DNA of 64,000 nucleotides from an uncultured Desulfosarcina sp. (GTDB lineage: Bacteria > Desulfobacterota > Desulfobacteria > Desulfobacterales > Desulfosarcinaceae). Shown here one piece after another: positions 44,311 to 52,314 of this stretch (the stretch's first letter is position 1; each line of letters begins with the position of its first letter). A program made the translations under genes and the position numbers. The stretch is from the NCBI RefSeq assembly GCF_963668215.1, contig NZ_OY764190.1, positions 930,001 to 994,000 on the forward strand, read 5' to 3'. The notes under the pieces are model-generated. The model made no database searches. It saw only the letters and a list, made by a program, of their open reading frames with translations, and had not been told where the DNA came from.

Positions 44311-46043
44311 CCCCTCGTCCGCCCGGTCTTAAAATGAACCAACCCCTCCTCGCAAATGCGCACAAAAGGAATGGCCGCGCCGGTGAGGGCGATCAGGGAA
44401 AGCAGCGGGTCGGGGAAGGCAACGCCCAGATCCGCCACGGCCCGCTGGATGGCATTGAGTTTCTCGTTCAGTTCATCTATGGGCAGTTCGGACATCAACC
44501 CGAAAATGGGCAGGGCCAGTTCCTCAACGATGCGGCCGCCGTCGCAGACCACCGCCCCACCCTGCAATTCACCGATGCGATTGACGCACAGGGCCATGTC
44601 AGCCTCATCGGCCCCCACCACGACGATGCAGGAGGTATCCCAGGCCGCGCTGCAGGCCATAGCACCCCGGGCCAGACCAAATCCCCGGATCAGACCGGTG
44701 AAAAATTTCCCTGGCGTGCGGCTGCGATCGATAGCCGCGATTTTCGACAAATCTCCGGCATCTCCGGTCTGGATTTCGCCGTTGGCAACCGGCAAATCGA
44801 TTATCGCTTCCTTGGTGACCAGGTCCGTGACCATCTCGATCACCCGCACCGTGGCCGTGTCGCCGTCCCCCGAAGCCCGGACGGCAAAATCCGAGGGTTC
44901 GAAGCGCCTGGGAAGATGGACCGTTTTCAGGCTTTCGGGAGAAAAACGGTGACGGCGAGACGCAGCTTCCAGGCTTCCATCTTTTGCGATGACCCGTCCC
45001 TTGCTGATTACCCGCATGGCCCGAATGGTCTGCGGATCGGGAATCAGAACCATGTCGGCGAATTTTCCGGGGGCGATGCCGCCGATGCGGTCGTCCAGGC
45101 CGAAATGTTCGGCCACGTTCAAGGTGGCCATCTGCACGGCGGTTACCGGGTCGAAGCCGCAGTCGATGGCCTTTTGGACCAGAAACTCCATGTAGCCCTT
45201 CTCCATGAGATCCCTGGGCGAAATGCCGTCCGTGGTCAGGATCAACCGCCGGGTGTCGGGAACCATTTCCTTGATGGCCGCAATTTCAGCCAGATCCCGC
45301 CGGATGCTGCCCTCCCTTATCATGACGTAGATACCCAGTCTCACCCGATCCAGTACCTCGTCGGCCTTAATGGGCTCATGGCAGGAAGAGACGCCATAGG
45401 CCGCGTAGGCCTGCAGTTTACCGCCGCGGGCACCGGCCGAATGCCCCTCCAGTTTCTTTCCACAGGCCAGGGTGGCGGCAAAGATCGGTTTGAAGACCTC
45501 CCGGTTCTGCAGCACGCCCTGCCAGTAGGATTCGCCCAATCCGACGATCTCCTCACAGGCCAGGAGCGATTCAAGATCGGATAAGTCGATTCCCATGGTG
45601 GCTTGGCTGGTGGACACCATGGCGGGCGCCGTGGCAAAGAATTTTATGGGCTGGTCCCTCAGGGACGCCAGAAAGTCGAGGACACCGGCCAGCCCGGCGA
45701 CCGGATAGGCTTCCAGGGTCTCGGTAACGATGGTGGTGGTGCCCCCCAAAGCCGCGTATTTCAGAAATTCGCCGGCGGTAAACAGCCAGGCGACGTGGGC
45801 ATGGCCGTCGATCAGCCCGGGGATCAGGGTGGCGCCTTCGGCGTCGATGATCGTGGTGGCGTCACCGATGGCATACCCCACATCCGTCCCCACGCAGGCG
45901 ATGCGCTCACCGCAGGTTACCACCGACTGGTTGTCCAGGATTTCACCGGTATAGACGTTTACAAGCCGGGCGTTGACAATGGCCAGGTCTCCGGGGGCCT
46001 TCCCCAGGGCCACATCGATCCGTTTCTCCTTTTGCTGAGTCAT
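44292..46043 (-). CDS. ade: Adenine deaminase family amidohydrolase
   Basis: 583 residues. Amidohydrolase with metal-binding DGHAHVAW (HxH), a Glu/His-bearing barrel (EGHSAGARGGKL, SSCHEPI), LTTDGISPRDL, and NVAEHFGLDDRIGGIAPGKFADMVLI. The C-terminal adenine-deaminase domain (RGFGLARGAMACSAAWDTSC) is present. The first metal motif differs from classic Ade (HGHxESS), so it may deaminate another purine or base. Starts after AAAGACGG. The C-terminal VICEQ and stop come from the repeat array. Confidence 0.82.
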   Translation of the reverse strand: MTQQKEKRIDVALGKAPGDLAIVNARLVNVYTGEILDNQSVVTCGERIACVGTDVGYAIGDATTIIDAEGATLIPGLIDGHAHVAWLFTAGEFLKYAALGGTTTIVTETLEAYPVAGLAGVLDFLASLRDQPIKFFATAPAMVSTSQATMGIDLSDLESLLACEEIVGLGESYWQGVLQNREVFKPIFAATLACGKKLEGHSAGARGGKLQAYAAYGVSSCHEPIKADEVLDRVRLGIYVMIREGSIRRDLAEIAAIKEMVPDTRRLILTTDGISPRDLMEKGYMEFLVQKAIDCGFDPVTAVQMATLNVAEHFGLDDRIGGIAPGKFADMVLIPDPQTIRAMRVISKGRVIAKDGSLEAASRRHRFSPESLKTVHLPRRFEPSDFAVRASGDGDTATVRVIEMVTDLVTKEAIIDLPVANGEIQTGDAGDLSKIAAIDRSRTPGKFFTGLIRGFGLARGAMACSAAWDTSCIVVVGADEADMALCVNRIGELQGGAVVCDGGRIVEELALPIFGLMSELPIDELNEKLNAIQRAVADLGVAFPDPLLSLIALTGAAIPFVRICEEGLVHFKTGRTRGVICEQ

Positions 46044-46099
46044 GAGTCACCGTCTTTCAGGTTGCTGGTTTAGCGTTTGGCGTTTCTCGTTGGAAAAAT

Positions 46100-46169
46100 G
46101 TTTGCTGTTTGCTGTTCACCGATCACCGTTCACTGATCACAGATCACCGTCCACTGCACCCTGCTCACC
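46100..46169. repeat. Heptamer array C upstream of ade
   Basis: Two GTTTGCT units are followed by GTTCACC, GATCACC, GTTCACT, GATCACA, GATCACC, GTCCACT, GCACCCT, GCTCACC: ten 7-bp units, the later ones decaying. It lies in the 5' region of ade on the minus strand. This array ends no gene. Confidence 0.82.
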
Positions 46170-46232
46170 GATACCACAAATCGCGAATTCCCGTCCACCG
46201 TTCCCCCATCGCCGCCACAATTTCCCCAACTG

Positions 46233-46263
46233 AAAAAGGCAGAGCCCCGTTAGAGGCTCTACC
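46233..46263 (-). terminator. Intrinsic terminator after the microprotein ORFs
   Basis: On the minus strand GGTAGAGCC, a 7-base loop, GGCTCTGCC and then five T. Nine-base stem with one G-U pair. Upstream in the same transcript is a second hairpin GACCGC/GCGGTC (about 46268-46289). It ends a transcript from the 46.3-46.6 kb ORFs and separates it from ade. Confidence 0.8.
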
Positions 46264-46337
46264 TTTTGGTGACCGCTTAAACGGCGGTCTATATCTATTG
46301 CCTTTAATTGGTCGAAGCTCTGCCGTCGATCATGCCC

Positions 46338-46430
46338 TCAGATTTTGCAGGCTGTTTGTGATGACCATCCGGCGGCACATCGGTTGACGAAATATGCGAG
46401 TAGAATGAGCGTCAGTGCTATGCCTATCAT
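46338..46430 (-). CDS. 30-residue membrane microprotein
   Basis: Starts ATG 46430, reads MIGIALTLILLAYFVNRCAA and ends TACKI-stop. One hydrophobic helix (residues 2-14) is followed by a short polar tail with two Cys. The site AAAGGAAGGTG sits four bases before the ATG, unusually strong for chance. A terminator follows the stop at 46263-46233. Not recognised. Confidence 0.55.
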   Translation of the reverse strand: MIGIALTLILLAYFVNRCAAGWSSQTACKI

Positions 46431-46459
46431 CGGGCACCTTCCTTTCATTGATTCGGCTC

Positions 46460-46594
46460 TTATCCGGCTACATCGATCCCGGGATCGCAGCCCAGATGCT
46501 CGTCGCGATTCTCACACTGAAAATTGGCTTCGCGGGTATCCACATGCCCTTCACTATTGTCGTCGAAGTAATCCTGAGTTCTATTCTCGGCCAT
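46460..46594 (-). CDS. 44-residue acidic small ORF
   Basis: ATG 46594 follows GAGAGGTGAT, a near-perfect ribosome site. The peptide (MAENRTQDYFDDNSEG, then DTREANFQCENRDEHLGCDP) is acidic with two Cys. It ends 29 bases before the membrane microprotein, so the two would share a transcript. Coding status rests on the ribosome sites and position only. Confidence 0.42.
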   Translation of the reverse strand: MAENRTQDYFDDNSEGHVDTREANFQCENRDEHLGCDPGIDVAG

Positions 46595-46742
46595 GATATC
46601 ACCTCTCATGTTTGTCGGTTGTTGATATTGCTTCCTGCGTTGAAATAAAGATAGGGTTTTCTGTGAAATGGGCAATGGGAGCCGGCTGGCCGTATGATGG
46701 GAGGAAAAGACTACCAAAAGAGGTTTTGCGTTTGGATTTGGT

Positions 46743-46818
46743 GTTCACCGCCACCGTTCACTGATCACAGTTCTCCGTTCACAGCCCTCCGATCACTGTT
46801 CACGGTTCACTGATCACC
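46743..46818. repeat. Heptamer array D at the end of tatD
   Basis: GTTCACC, a 6-base GCCACC, GTTCACT, GATCACA, GTTCTCC, GTTCACA, GCCCTCC, GATCACT, GTTCACG, GTTCACT, GATCACC: eleven units. The tatD stop (46800-46802) and its last residues VISEP are inside it. Confidence 0.83.
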
Positions 46819-47588
46819 GGCCCTTCCCCGTACAACCGCCGGGTGTTCTCCACAACAGCCTCGGCCACAGCCTCCACGGCAACCTCTTTAATCCGAGCGA
46901 TAGCCTCGACGGAGAGGATCAAATTGGCCGGTTCATTGCGAATCTTCGGCTCGGGTCCCAGCACCGGGCTGTCGGTTTCCACCAGCAGGCAGGAGAGCGG
47001 CAGGTGGCGGACCAGCTTCTGCTTCTGGCGCGAACGCACAATAGAGGGTGGAACGGAGAAGAAATAGCCCGCTTCGACCGCAGGCAGGGCAGCCGAAGCT
47101 TTACCGTCGAAGGCATGCATCTGCACCCGATCCGCATTGTTCTCCAGCAGCAGCGCCACCGCATGACGACCGGCGGAGCGGGAATGCACGTTCAGCGGCA
47201 GATCCAGTTCGCGGGACAGATCGATAAAGGTTCTAAAGATCTCCCTTTGCAGCGCCTTTTGCTCATCTTCCTTGACAGCCCAGTAATCAAGCCCCACCTC
47301 GCCAATGGCAATGAGCCGATCACAGTGACTGCGAATAAAATCCACCATCTCTTCGGCCTGGCCAAAATCGAGAAAGGTCGGATAGAGTCCAGCGGCCGGC
47401 CGCAGCATGGGATGAACCCGGGCCAGCTCCAGATTCTTATGGGCATCGGCCAGGGTCTCCCCCACGGCCACAATCCCCGCCACCCCTGCCTTTTGCGCCC
47501 GTTCGAGAACCGCATTCCGGTCCGGATCGAATACAGGGTCGCAGATGTGGGCGTGCGTGTCCACCAGAGGATATTCCGAGAAGGCCAT
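46800..47588 (-). CDS. tatD: TatD family metal-dependent hydrolase
   Basis: 262 residues. Metal sites: PLVDTHAHICD (HxH), AIGEVGLDYW (Glu), PLNVHSRSAG (His), VQMHAFDGK (His) and LLVETDSPVLG (Asp). TatD enzymes are 3'-5' exonucleases/deoxyribonucleases in repair. Full length. The final VISEP and stop are made of repeat sequence. Lies 87 bases downstream of the ADP-ribosylglycohydrolase gene on the same strand. Confidence 0.9.
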   Translation of the reverse strand: MAFSEYPLVDTHAHICDPVFDPDRNAVLERAQKAGVAGIVAVGETLADAHKNLELARVHPMLRPAAGLYPTFLDFGQAEEMVDFIRSHCDRLIAIGEVGLDYWAVKEDEQKALQREIFRTFIDLSRELDLPLNVHSRSAGRHAVALLLENNADRVQMHAFDGKASAALPAVEAGYFFSVPPSIVRSRQKQKLVRHLPLSCLLVETDSPVLGPEPKIRNEPANLILSVEAIARIKEVAVEAVAEAVVENTRRLYGEGPVISEP

Positions 47589-47675
47589 TACCTGACAGCT
47601 CCCATTTCAGATTGGAGAAAGGTGACCGGACCCGAAAAGAGGCATCCGAAATGAACATCATATACACCAGCAACC

Positions 47676-48446
47676 TCAAAAACCGCAATCGAACGTCTCG
47701 TTGAAACGATCCACCACCGCCAGCAAAACATCCGGCAGCCGCTGACGGACCTGCTGAACCAGTTCGGAAGGCATTTTTTTGTAGAAGGCCTGGGCGATGC
47801 CGCCGGCGATGCAGGCCATGGTGTCGGCATCGCCGCCCAGGGAAATGGCGTTTTTCACGGCGGAAGTATAGTCGGTAGCCTCCAGAAAGGCGATGATCGA
47901 TTCGGGCACGGACCCCTGGCAGGAGACATCGAAGCAGTAGTTCAAACGGATCTCGTCGACCGACTTCTCAAGGCAGTAGCCGAAGCGCGCTTCGATCACT
48001 TTGCGGATAGCGGCCTTGTCCTCCCCTTTTCTCGCCAGGAAAACCGCCAGCGCCGTAGCTTGAGCGCCCTTGATGCCTTCGGGATGGTTGTGGCTCACCT
48101 CGGCGGAGCGCCGGGCCTGGTGCAGGACCGCATCGACCGATTCGAAGGCAAATCCCACAGGAGAAACCCGCATCGCCGAACCGTTGCCGAAGCTGTAATA
48201 AGGCAGGCTGTCTGGATCCCAGATCCAGTGCCAGAACGAACCGCCATAGGGCAGGTTGGGAAAGCTGCGGGCAAAGCAGGCGATGCAGGACCGATACCCC
48301 ATGCGGCGCAGGATGGCGTTGGCCACCGCCACGGTCAGGACCGTATCGTCGGTAAAAGCATCCACCGTCAAGGGAAACGCCGCGGTCTTGACGGGTCGGC
48401 TCTCATAGGGAGAACCGATCATGTCGCCTGCTATGGCTCCGATCAT
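47676..48446 (-). CDS. ADP-ribosylglycohydrolase family protein
   Basis: 256 residues from ATG 48446 (MIGAIAGDMIGSPYE), preceded by GAGGAGAAGG; the longer frame upstream reads through non-coding sequence. DraG-type motifs: GAIAGDMIGSPYE, FTDDTVLTVAVANAIL (metal-binding Thr-Asp-Asp), SFGNGSAMRVSPVGF, SHNHPEGIKGAQATA and LGGDADTMACIAGGIA. It removes ADP-ribose from proteins or other acceptors using two metal ions. Confidence 0.92.
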   Translation of the reverse strand: MIGAIAGDMIGSPYESRPVKTAAFPLTVDAFTDDTVLTVAVANAILRRMGYRSCIACFARSFPNLPYGGSFWHWIWDPDSLPYYSFGNGSAMRVSPVGFAFESVDAVLHQARRSAEVSHNHPEGIKGAQATALAVFLARKGEDKAAIRKVIEARFGYCLEKSVDEIRLNYCFDVSCQGSVPESIIAFLEATDYTSAVKNAISLGGDADTMACIAGGIAQAFYKKMPSELVQQVRQRLPDVLLAVVDRFNETFDCGF

Positions 48447-48696
48447 GGGTCCTTCTCCTCGGCCGATGGCCGGAAACCGAGAGGGGGAAATACAACATGC
48501 GGTCAGCATCTGCGGGGAAAAAACTGCCGAGGTAGCGGCTACCGGGAAAGCGGCTGCAAAACGCGTGCGGGTGTCAGCGGGAAAGTAACAGTATTGATGT
48601 AGTCTATCCAAAAATGGATGTTCGGGCAAGCATCAGTTGGCGATGGGGCTGGACAATCGCATGTAGATTTTATGATAATGAAAACGCCATATTTCC

Positions 48697-48826
48697 CCCT
48701 CACCCTGTCCCTCTCCCTCCGGGGGATAGGGAACGTTTTCCGGTTGCTACCAAGCCAACCCGGCTGCTTTCGAGGTTTCAGGAAAGCACTCCCTCGCCCC
48801 TTGAGGGGAGAGGGCCGGGGTGAGGG
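48697..48826. repeat. Large imperfect inverted repeat (CCCTCACCC type)
   Basis: Left arm CCCTCACCCTGTCCCTCTCC and right arm complement CCCTCACCCCGGCCCTCTCC enclose about 88 bases. This palindromic repeat class is common in intergenic DNA of many proteobacteria. With the shorter hairpin at 48988 it accounts for most of the gene-free stretch 48447-49036; nothing else is recognised there. Confidence 0.75.
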
Positions 48827-48987
48827 GTGCATAAATCACCCTTTCAGAGTTACTTGCGATTGCCCTGGGCGATGGGGCGGGGGAACTGTATTTTTCAATC
48901 CATATCGTCGCTCCGAAGTTAGTGCGAAAAATTTTTCGCCCCCCGCGGCACCTATGGATTCAGGAAGAACAAATTTTGATCGACAAA

Positions 48988-49006
48988 GGCGAGGATAAAC
49001 CTCGCC
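48988..49006. repeat. Short REP-like hairpin GGCGAGG-ATAAA-CCTCGCC
   Basis: A 7-bp perfect hairpin with CACTACG flank. In complement it reads GTAGTGGCGAGGTTTATCCT, matching the start of the element at 38884-38978 with compensating changes in both arms of the stem, which suggests the hairpin itself is conserved. Confidence 0.65.
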
Positions 49007-49036
49007 ACTACGCGAAACGCGGGCGGTGGCGCGGCG

Positions 49037-49315
49037 TCACAGTTCCAGGCGCTCACCGGGCTGGAGCAGGGCCACCCGGGCGGAAGTGGCGTCTTCAACC
49101 CGTCGCTTCCAGGCCGCCGGGTCCTGTTTGATGACCTCGAAAGTGTCGTAATGGATCGGCAGCACCAGCCGGGGTTCGATCAGCTGGACGGCCCGCAGGG
49201 CGTCGTCCGGCCCCATGGTGAAGTTGTCTCCGATGGGCAGCACGGCCAGGTCGATGCCGGCTTCGCCGATCAGCTTCATGTCGTAGAACAGGCCGGTGTC
49301 GCAGGCATGATTCTG
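49037..49315 (-). pseudogene. Metallo-beta-lactamase-fold hydrolase (UPF0173-like), N-terminus lost
   Basis: The C-terminal 90 residues match UPF0173 metal-dependent hydrolases: HACDTGLFYDMKLIGE, DLAVLPIGDNFTMGPDDALRAV and RLVLPIHYDTFEVIKQDP. The first half with the main HxHxDH metal site is missing. The fragment abuts the stop of the NAD-binding protein gene at 49317, so a deletion removed its start. Inactive. Confidence 0.85.
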
Positions 49316-49316
49316 T

Positions 49317-50846
49317 CTAATCCGCCGCAACCATCTCCGGTCCCAGGATGACGGGCGCCTTGCACTGCCGGGCAATGTTGCGCAGCATGGTTCGGAAAAC
49401 CCACTGGTGGGCCGGATAGAGCGAATACCAGTAGCCCAGGCCCGGCAGCCCCTTGGACAGAAAAAGTGCCTGCACCACCAGCTCGGTATGGCCGGAAAGG
49501 GGTCGGAGTTGAAAGACCAGCAGGGCCTCTCCGGGAACCTTCATGCGGGAGGCCAGCACCAGCCGCCGGGGACGGTGGATCCGGGAGACCTGCCAGAAAT
49601 GAAAGACCTCGTCGGCATCCAGGGTGGCGTTGTCGCGCCGCTTTTTCTTCATTCCGGGACCGCCGACAACGGCGTCCAGTGCGCCGCGCAGGGCCCACAG
49701 CAGGCGGTTGCCATAGTAACCCCGATCCCCGCCGATGGCCTCCACCACCTCCCAGACCGATTCGATGCCCGCCGCCAGAACGATCCGAAAAGCCAGGGTC
49801 AGTTTCGTCCCGCCGGTGTAATCGGCATCGCCGCAGGCGGTCCACTCCGGAGGCAGCAGGGTTTCGGGCGGCAGGTCGCAGGCATCCTGCTCGGCCTGGG
49901 GCTCCCGATCCAGGGCAACCCGCATGGTCTCCCGGGCGCTTTGCAGGTCGCGGGGCAGGACTTCGCGAATGCGGTCGTTTCGGCAGACCACCGGAATGCG
50001 CAATCCTTCGGCCAAGGGCCGTGCGATGGTCGAGGGCACCGGTGTGACCAGGTGGATCCACAGGGAACTGAGTTTAGGGGTCAACACCGGCACCGGAAAG
50101 ATGATGCGGGGCATGAGCCCGGCCACCTCGGCGTAGATATGAATCAATTCACGGTAACTGAGCACCTCCGGCCCGCCGATGTCGAAAGTCCGGCCGACGG
50201 TTTCGGGCGCCTCCAGGCAGCCGTGCAGATATCCCAGAACATCGCGGATGGCGATGGGCTGGCAGGGCGTATCGACCCATCTGGGCGTTACCATGACCGG
50301 CAGGCGCTCCACCAGGTAACGAAGCATCTCGAACGAGGCGCTGCCGGCACCCAGAATCATGGCGGCCCGCAGACAGGTTGCCGGCACAGCTCCCTGATTG
50401 AAGATCTCCTCGACTTCGTGCCGCGACTTCAGGTGTTCGCTCAGGTCGGGGTGCTCCGTCTCTCCCAGGCCGCCCAGGTAGATGATCCGCTTCACCTTTC
50501 GAACGGCCGCCACCGCCGCCATGTTCAATGCAGCCGTACGATCGGCTTCGGCAAACCCTCCCCTGCCGCCGGCAATCATGGAGTGAATCAGGTAGTAGAC
50601 CACCTCGCAGCCGGCCACGGCCGCGTCCACGGAGGCCAGGTCCAGGGCATCCATGGCCACGATCTCAACGTTGGCGTGCCCGGCCCAGGGGCGGTTTTCC
50701 AGGCGCCGGGGATTGCGGGCACAGGCCCGGACCCGGCAGCCGCGGGAAAGCAGCAAAGGTACCAGGCGTCCGCCCACGTAGCCGGTCGCTCCAGTTACCA
50801 GAACAGGGCGGCCGCTTTCGGATGCAGTCGTGGTGTTTTCGTCCAT
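49317..50846 (-). CDS. NAD(P)-binding epimerase-like protein fused to DUF2867
   Basis: 509 residues from ATG 50846 (MDENTTTASESGRPVLV) after AGGAGAAGG. N-terminal Rossmann fold PVLVTGATGYVGGRLVPLLL with atypical SDR features (YYLIHSMIAG, RIIYLGGLGE), and a C-terminal DUF2867 domain of about 150 residues (TKLTLAFRIVLAAGIESVWEVVEAIGG ... WYSLYPAHQWVFRTMLRNIA). This fusion is known in bacteria and resembles E. coli YbjT plus DUF2867. Reaction unknown. It follows the DHOD-like gene by 43 bases. Confidence 0.83.
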   Translation of the reverse strand: MDENTTTASESGRPVLVTGATGYVGGRLVPLLLSRGCRVRACARNPRRLENRPWAGHANVEIVAMDALDLASVDAAVAGCEVVYYLIHSMIAGGRGGFAEADRTAALNMAAVAAVRKVKRIIYLGGLGETEHPDLSEHLKSRHEVEEIFNQGAVPATCLRAAMILGAGSASFEMLRYLVERLPVMVTPRWVDTPCQPIAIRDVLGYLHGCLEAPETVGRTFDIGGPEVLSYRELIHIYAEVAGLMPRIIFPVPVLTPKLSSLWIHLVTPVPSTIARPLAEGLRIPVVCRNDRIREVLPRDLQSARETMRVALDREPQAEQDACDLPPETLLPPEWTACGDADYTGGTKLTLAFRIVLAAGIESVWEVVEAIGGDRGYYGNRLLWALRGALDAVVGGPGMKKKRRDNATLDADEVFHFWQVSRIHRPRRLVLASRMKVPGEALLVFQLRPLSGHTELVVQALFLSKGLPGLGYWYSLYPAHQWVFRTMLRNIARQCKAPVILGPEMVAAD

Positions 50847-50889
50847 GGCATCCTTCTCCTGTTTGGGCATCAATTGTATGCGGCTCTGT

Positions 50890-51915
50890 TCAGATTACCG
50901 TATTTTTTTTGCCGCCGTAGTAGCGCATGAACTGAACCCGGTCGTAAATGCTTGGGTCTGAACTTTTCTCCTGGCTCAACTTCCCCCTGAAATCGGCGAT
51001 CCACTTGAACCGCTCCCGGGACATCCAGCTTTCCAGGCGCTCGAGCATCTGGCCCACATAGCCAACCCCGTTCCTGTAGAGGCATGAGGCCACCTGGACG
51101 GCGGTGGCGCCGGCCAGCAGTTGCTTAATGACCGCGTCACCGTCATGAATACCGGTGGAGGCGGCCAGGTCGCAGTCGACCTTCTCGGCCATGATGGCGA
51201 TCCAACGCAAAGAGATGGCCAGGTCCGAGGGCGAACTGAAAACGAAAGAATTGGAGATTTCCATTTTGTCGACGTCGATATCCGGGCTGAAGTAGCGGTT
51301 GAAAAGCACCAGACCGCCGATGCCGGTCTGGGAGAGACGCTGGATCATGGTCCCCAGGTCGGTGAAGTAGTGGCTGATTTTCAGCGCCGTGGGGATCTTC
51401 AGCTTTTGGGTGACCGTTTCTGTGACTTTGAAGTAAATGCTTTCCCGGTCGGACCGGGGCTGCTTGAAATCCGTGGGGGGAAAAAACATGTTCAGTTCCA
51501 GCGCGTCGGCGCCGGCGGCCTCCAGCTGCTGGGCATAGGAGATCCACTCCACGGACTGCAAAAAGCAGTTGATGCTGGCCATCACCGGGATGGCCACCGC
51601 CTTTTTGCTTTCCTCTAGGAGAGTGACGTATTTCTTCAGGTTTTCTTCGCGTACCACGTAATTGTAGTATTCGATGGGCACTTTACGCCCCTCGTATTCG
51701 AACACCCGGCTTTCGCTGGGAAACCGGCTGGCACTTTTCATAAAATCGGCATACTCCAAGGCCACCTCTTCTTCGAAGATGGACTTGAGCACAACCGCAG
51801 CAGCACCAGCCTTTTCAGCCTGTTTGACTTTCTCGACCGAACTGGTCAACCCGGAACTGCCGACGATAATCGGATTTTTCAACTCGAGCCCCAAATACTC
51901 CGTGGAAAGATCCAT
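50890..51915 (-). CDS. Dihydroorotate dehydrogenase-like flavoprotein
   Basis: 341 residues. DHOD-like barrel: MDLSTEYLGLELKNPIIVGSSG, AAAVVLKSIFEEE, VPVMASINC-like IPVMASINCFL, ADALELNMFFPP, ALKISHYFTD and GGLVLFNRYFSPDID. Such proteins in anaerobes form a group distinct from biosynthetic PyrD, and no pyr genes are nearby, so it may oxidise or reduce another substrate with FMN. First gene ahead of the NAD-binding/DUF2867 gene. Confidence 0.82.
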   Translation of the reverse strand: MDLSTEYLGLELKNPIIVGSSGLTSSVEKVKQAEKAGAAAVVLKSIFEEEVALEYADFMKSASRFPSESRVFEYEGRKVPIEYYNYVVREENLKKYVTLLEESKKAVAIPVMASINCFLQSVEWISYAQQLEAAGADALELNMFFPPTDFKQPRSDRESIYFKVTETVTQKLKIPTALKISHYFTDLGTMIQRLSQTGIGGLVLFNRYFSPDIDVDKMEISNSFVFSSPSDLAISLRWIAIMAEKVDCDLAASTGIHDGDAVIKQLLAGATAVQVASCLYRNGVGYVGQMLERLESWMSRERFKWIADFRGKLSQEKSSDPSIYDRVQFMRYYGGKKNTVI

Positions 51916-52314
51916 TTTTACTCCTTGAATGATACGTGGTTAAGACGGCCGCATCTGCCGTTCGATTAAAATGAAATCTTTGCAATGTTGGAATGGAAAC
52001 GTTAGACTTTTTAAAAATAGCCCGATTTACGGAAGACGTCAACGCCAGAGCCCCGTGGAATTATCAATATATCGCTGATTGGACACCCCTTCCCGGCCAT
52101 GTGTGTCGATGGATGGGGGAGCGGAACATCCCTGACCGAGCGTTCCAACGGATAAAAATCTCATAGCAAGTGGAAAGTCCTTATCGACTTTATCGTTGAA
52201 CGCCAATCTTCATATACTGCCGGAAGATGTCGTTTTCTACCTAATTTCCGGTAATTGTCACCGGCGAAGTGCCGATATAAAAAGAAAACGGAAACAGGCT
52301 AAGGGGGTGCTCTC
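51916..52314. other. Intergenic region ahead of the binding-protein gene
   Basis: About 400 bases with divergent genes on both sides. I see no gene and no recognisable riboswitch. It should contain the promoters of the DHOD-like operon and of the binding protein-kinase pair. Confidence 0.45.

Noticed and set aside
44334..45584. 416-residue plus-strand frame opposite adenine deaminase
   Set aside because: Shadow of a well-supported gene; no recognisable family or ribosome site.
43081..46818. Heptamer arrays as CRISPR or Shine-Dalgarno-like coding repeats
   Set aside because: Units are contiguous 7-mers without spacers and cross stop codons, so neither interpretation fits.
49407..50930. 507-residue plus-strand frame opposite the NAD-binding/DUF2867 gene
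   Set aside because: Long because of high GC; low-complexity, Gln/His/Gly-rich shadow with no domain, and the opposite strand has clear motifs.
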